A DNA stretch of 64,000 nt, taken from assembly GCF_014947265.1 (NCBI RefSeq), contig NZ_JADCNK010000003.1:372001-436000 (forward strand), written 5' to 3'. The DNA comes from Pedobacter sp014947265 (GTDB lineage: Bacteria; Bacteroidota; Bacteroidia; Sphingobacteriales; Sphingobacteriaceae). Within the stretch, counting starts at the first letter, position 1, and the number at the start of each line of letters is the position of its first letter. Of this stretch, positions 60,938-64,000 are shown piece after piece. The notes below the pieces were generated by a model. It made no database searches, was not told where the DNA came from, and worked only from the letters and a program-made list of their open reading frames with translations. The translations under genes and the position numbers were made by a program.

Positions 60938-63900
60938 ATGAAAAAATCCATTTCAATGGACGATAAGCCACGTGCTTGTCGTTCCAGGCAAAATATGGGC
61001 TTTATAATGAAAGCAGCAATGCTTTTGTTTGCCATTTTTGTCTTTCAGTTAGGTAGCAGTAAAGCACAAACTGTTACTATTTCAAAAAGTAATGCCAAAA
61101 TAGTTGATGTTTTCAAGGAAATCAGAAAACAAACGGGATACGATTTCGTATACACCTCCAGGCATATCAGTGAAGCAAAACCTGTAACCATCAATTTAAA
61201 AAATGCACCATTAGAAAATGCCCTGGCAGCTTGTTTTAAAGATCAGCCCTTGAGTTATTCTATTCAAAATAAAACCATTATTGTGAAGCAGAAGGAAGCT
61301 TTGGAAAATCTCCAGAGTTCATCAGTTTCAGTGTCCATGAAAACCCGTTCAATAGCCGGGCAGGTAACCAGCCCGGATGGTCGGCCGATGCCAGGCGTAA
61401 CCGTATTATCTAAGGAAACAAGTGGAAGGGCAGTAACTGACAAAGAGGGGCGTTACTGGATTGAAGTATTGGACGAAAAAGGAGCCATGCTGATTTTTTC
61501 TTACATCGGTATGCAGTCCAGACAGATCGCTGTAAACAACCTCAAGAACTTAAATGTAACCCTTACAGAAGCCGTGAAAGAAATGGAAGAAATGGTGGTA
61601 ACAGGATATCAGACGCTGAAAAAATCTGACGTGGTAGGGTCTACAGCAACAATAAACGCTAAAGATTTATATTTAAACGGCGTAAATACCATTGAGCAGG
61701 CGCTACAGGGCAAAATTGCAGGTTTGGTAGTGACCAATACCAGTGGCCTTACCGGAACCAAACAGACGGTACGTGTGCGTGGAACTTCTACCTTATCCGG
61801 TTCGCAGGAGCCAATATGGGTGGTTGATGGGGTGATTCAGGAAGAACCACTGCCATTTAAGGCGCAAAGTCTGAATGTTAATGGTGAAATAAATTCTGAT
61901 AATATAGATTATATCAGAAACTTTGTAGGTAATTCAATCCGTTGGTTAAATCCAATGGACATTGAAAATGTTACGGTATTAAAAGATGCCTCTGCCACAG
62001 CAATATACGGTATAAGGGCCGGAAATGGCGTAATTGTGATTACGACTAAAAAAGGCCGGGTTGGTCCGCCGGTAATCAGCTATTCAACAAATTTCAGTAC
62101 CACCGAAAAAGTGACTGCGGACAAATTGAATCTGATGAATTCTAAAGAACGGGTAGCCGTATCCAGGGAAATATTTACCAATGGCCTTACTGCAACCTAT
62201 GTTAACAGTACAGTGGGCTATGCGGGTGCTTTGAATGATTACTTATTTAAGAAATCAATATCTGCAGATGAATTTAACGCGAGAGTGAATGATCTGGAAA
62301 CAGTTAATACTGATTGGTTCGATTTACTTTATCGCGTACCATTTAGCCATGGGCATAACGTCAGTATTTCAGGAGGCAGTCCCAATACACGCTATTATTC
62401 CTCTTTTGGATATAACAACTCATCCGGTACGGCGAGAGGAAATGATGCTACCGGGATAACCGGAAAAATTTCTGTTAATACTCAGCTTTCCAGTAAAATA
62501 ACAATTGATGCCAGCCTTTCGGCTTCAAGGAACCAGGTCAACGCTTTTTACCAGGTAGATCCATATGGCTATGCTAAAGGTACAAACCGGGCGATAAGGG
62601 CCACCAATCCAGACGGAAGTCTGGTCTATTATCCGAATGCTTCTGGTTTCGCTTATAATATTCTCAATGAAAGCAGTCAGACAGGTAATAGCAATAAGGT
62701 ATTGACCGTAAATACATTTATTAATACCAATTATAAGATTATCAATGGTTTGAATTTCCAATCCCTGTTTAGCTACAGTTCAAGTTCTACAGTAGGCGAA
62801 TCTTATGCAACGGAGCAATCAGAATATGTGGCCCGCGTACATAGAAATTATAACTATGGTGCTTTTAAACCTACAGATGCGGGTTATAAGCAAAGTAAAT
62901 TGCCGGTTGGGGGCGAATATAATATTGACCAGGGAACTAGTAATGTATGGAATTGGAGAAATAGCTTATCCTATAGTAAGGTATTTAACCAGAAACACGT
63001 AGTTAACTTTATGTTTGGCCATGAGCTAAGCAGCACAAAATATCTTGGCTATACTAACACCACTTTAGGGTACCTGAGAGACCGGGGGAAGTCATTCGCA
63101 ACTTTGCCAACTACTTTTTCAGTAGGTACAATCACTACGATCAGCGATTTTCCGACCAAATTTTCTCCGAGAGTGACGGACCGACTGGTGAATACCATGG
63201 GACTTTACCTGACCTCGAGCTATACATTTGATAGCCGTTACGTAGTAAATGCCAGCATAAGGAATGATCGCTCAAACCGATTCGGACAGTTTACAGGTGA
63301 AAAATTTAATCCGGTTTGGGCTGGAGGTTTGAAATGGAACGTTGCCAATGAAAAATGGTTTAAAAAATCATATTGGCTATCTGACCTGAGCGTTAGCGGT
63401 ACCTTTGGCTATCAAAGAAACATTGCAGCTAATGTAAGTCCCGATCTGATTATTAAAACACCTACAGGTGCAACCTCCAGCGGTACCGATACCTATACGG
63501 GGGAAAGTTTATTAACCATCAGCTCTTTACCGTATGGAGATCTGAGATGGGAGCAAAATTCAAGCATGAATTTAGGCCTTAATTTTAGTTTTTTTAACAA
63601 TAAGGTATCCGGATCATTCGAGTATTACAATAAACGTGGTCGCGAATTGATTACCAGTTTGAGCGTGCCTTTAGAATATGGGGTTACCAATACGCTTGTT
63701 AATGGTGGGGCCATCAACAATAAAGGTTATGAAGTTGCGGCTAGCTTTGTTCCGGTACGCACTAAAAATTTTAGCTGGAATGTTACACTGAATACTTCAA
63801 AGAATATAAACAGTGTTGTAAAAGTGAGTCCTCAGCTTGTTAGCTGGAGAACGGCGGTTACCGGGTCGTTAACTGCGCTTGGTAGACCAGTATCTGCACT

Positions 63901-64000
63901 TTATGCTTTCAAAAATACAGGAATAGATCCGACGAACGGGTATCCAACTTTTGACCTTTCTGTGAACCCAAATGCTGACCCTAAAGATCCAACATCTTAC
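60938..64000 (+). CDS. SusC-type TonB receptor with STN domain, 3' end outside the window
   Basis: Reading from ATG 60938 the frame stays open to base 64000 (1021 codons). A signal peptide (ending SSKAQ, near 44) is followed by an STN domain (about 45-115, TISKSNAKIVDVFKEIRKQT and LENALAACFKDQPLSYSI), a carboxypeptidase-regulatory-like domain (about 140-210, IAGQVTSPDGRPMPGVTV), the plug (GYQTLKKSDVVGSTATINAK; WVVDGVIQEEPLP; VIVITTKKGR) and much of the barrel. The STN domain marks it as the signal-transducing receptor of the ECF/FecR system upstream. Its SusD partner should lie beyond the window. It differs from the STN-less SusC at 30944, so the two are not recent copies. Confidence 0.95.
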   Translation, partial: MKKSISMDDKPRACRSRQNMGFIMKAAMLLFAIFVFQLGSSKAQTVTISKSNAKIVDVFKEIRKQTGYDFVYTSRHISEAKPVTINLKNAPLENALAACFKDQPLSYSIQNKTIIVKQKEALENLQSSSVSVSMKTRSIAGQVTSPDGRPMPGVTVLSKETSGRAVTDKEGRYWIEVLDEKGAMLIFSYIGMQSRQIAVNNLKNLNVTLTEAVKEMEEMVVTGYQTLKKSDVVGSTATINAKDLYLNGVNTIEQALQGKIAGLVVTNTSGLTGTKQTVRVRGTSTLSGSQEPIWVVDGVIQEEPLPFKAQSLNVNGEINSDNIDYIRNFVGNSIRWLNPMDIENVTVLKDASATAIYGIRAGNGVIVITTKKGRVGPPVISYSTNFSTTEKVTADKLNLMNSKERVAVSREIFTNGLTATYVNSTVGYAGALNDYLFKKSISADEFNARVNDLETVNTDWFDLLYRVPFSHGHNVSISGGSPNTRYYSSFGYNNSSGTARGNDATGITGKISVNTQLSSKITIDASLSASRNQVNAFYQVDPYGYAKGTNRAIRATNPDGSLVYYPNASGFAYNILNESSQTGNSNKVLTVNTFINTNYKIINGLNFQSLFSYSSSSTVGESYATEQSEYVARVHRNYNYGAFKPTDAGYKQSKLPVGGEYNIDQGTSNVWNWRNSLSYSKVFNQKHVVNFMFGHELSSTKYLGYTNTTLGYLRDRGKSFATLPTTFSVGTITTISDFPTKFSPRVTDRLVNTMGLYLTSSYTFDSRYVVNASIRNDRSNRFGQFTGEKFNPVWAGGLKWNVANEKWFKKSYWLSDLSVSGTFGYQRNIAANVSPDLIIKTPTGATSSGTDTYTGESLLTISSLPYGDLRWEQNSSMNLGLNFSFFNNKVSGSFEYYNKRGRELITSLSVPLEYGVTNTLVNGGAINNKGYEVAASFVPVRTKNFSWNVTLNTSKNINSVVKVSPQLVSWRTAVTGSLTALGRPVSALYAFKNTGIDPTNGYPTFDLSVNPNADPKDPTSY

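Overview
The window looks like a chromosome segment of a Bacteroidota species, most likely Sphingobacteriaceae and Pedobacter-like. The signs are two SusC-type receptors, one SusD lipoprotein, an ECF sigma/FecR pair, a TTTG-N19-TATATTTG promoter ahead of a tRNA, low GC, and many dispersed hairpin repeats containing CGTCATTGCGA or TGTCATTCTGA. The genus is inferred from style only.

Layout. 1-2076: three overlapping signalling-like genes (ATPase of histidine-kinase type, receiver-like protein, four-helix membrane protein). 2077-5660: a small mobile or defence segment with an HxlR-family remnant, an AbiEii-type toxin and its partner, a tyrosine recombinase, and a tRNA-Lys gene with duplicated 3'-end pieces. 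5870-8594: a sugar module with a Nudix-type regulator, a HAD phosphatase and a lipoprotein aldose epimerase. 8728-12929: a minus-strand operon for non-phosphorylating 6-deoxyhexose (L-fucose or L-rhamnose) breakdown to pyruvate and lactate. 13196-28408: a plus-strand run of glycoside hydrolases (a GH67/GH20-like enzyme, an MGH1-like enzyme, GH28, GH95, GH2), then a sodium symporter and a DHDPS-family aldolase. 28560-29429: an AraC regulator. 29817-35963: a DUF3826 protein and a SusC/SusD pair. 36362-57548: PL1, a GIY-YIG gene, a beta-helix/TIM-barrel hybrid, GH140, GH43-like, two sialidase-fold propellers, a SASA esterase, a second GH2, GH78, an alpha/beta-hydrolase and a xylose-isomerase-like protein. 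57711-58202: a chimeric remnant of two lost genes. 58297-64000: ECF sigma factor, FecR, and the start of a second SusC with an STN domain.

Working together. The 13-57 kb block reads as a polysaccharide utilization locus for a complex pectin. PL1 and GH28 cut galacturonan. GH78, GH95, GH140, GH43-like and the two GH2 enzymes remove side-chain sugars, and the esterases remove acyl groups. SusC/D imports the products, and the adjacent deoxyhexose operon would consume released fucose or rhamnose. GH140 together with GH95, GH78 and GH2 points to rhamnogalacturonan II or an apiose-bearing pectin. No sulfatases are present, which fits land-plant material. This substrate call is inference.

Most unusual signals. 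(a) Dispersed hairpin repeats run in frame into the 5' ends of at least three secreted-enzyme genes and in one case appear to supply the start codon. (b) A 373-bp MITE-like element with perfect 15-bp inverted ends sits inside one of those repeats, between the sigma factor and its anti-sigma gene. (c) An STN-like domain is fused to an esterase. (d) A short motif (TAACCAAAT) and a longer AT-rich block recur upstream of the locus's transcription units. (e) A gene fossil at 57.7 kb joins the front of a beta-helix protein to the tail of a rhamnosidase.
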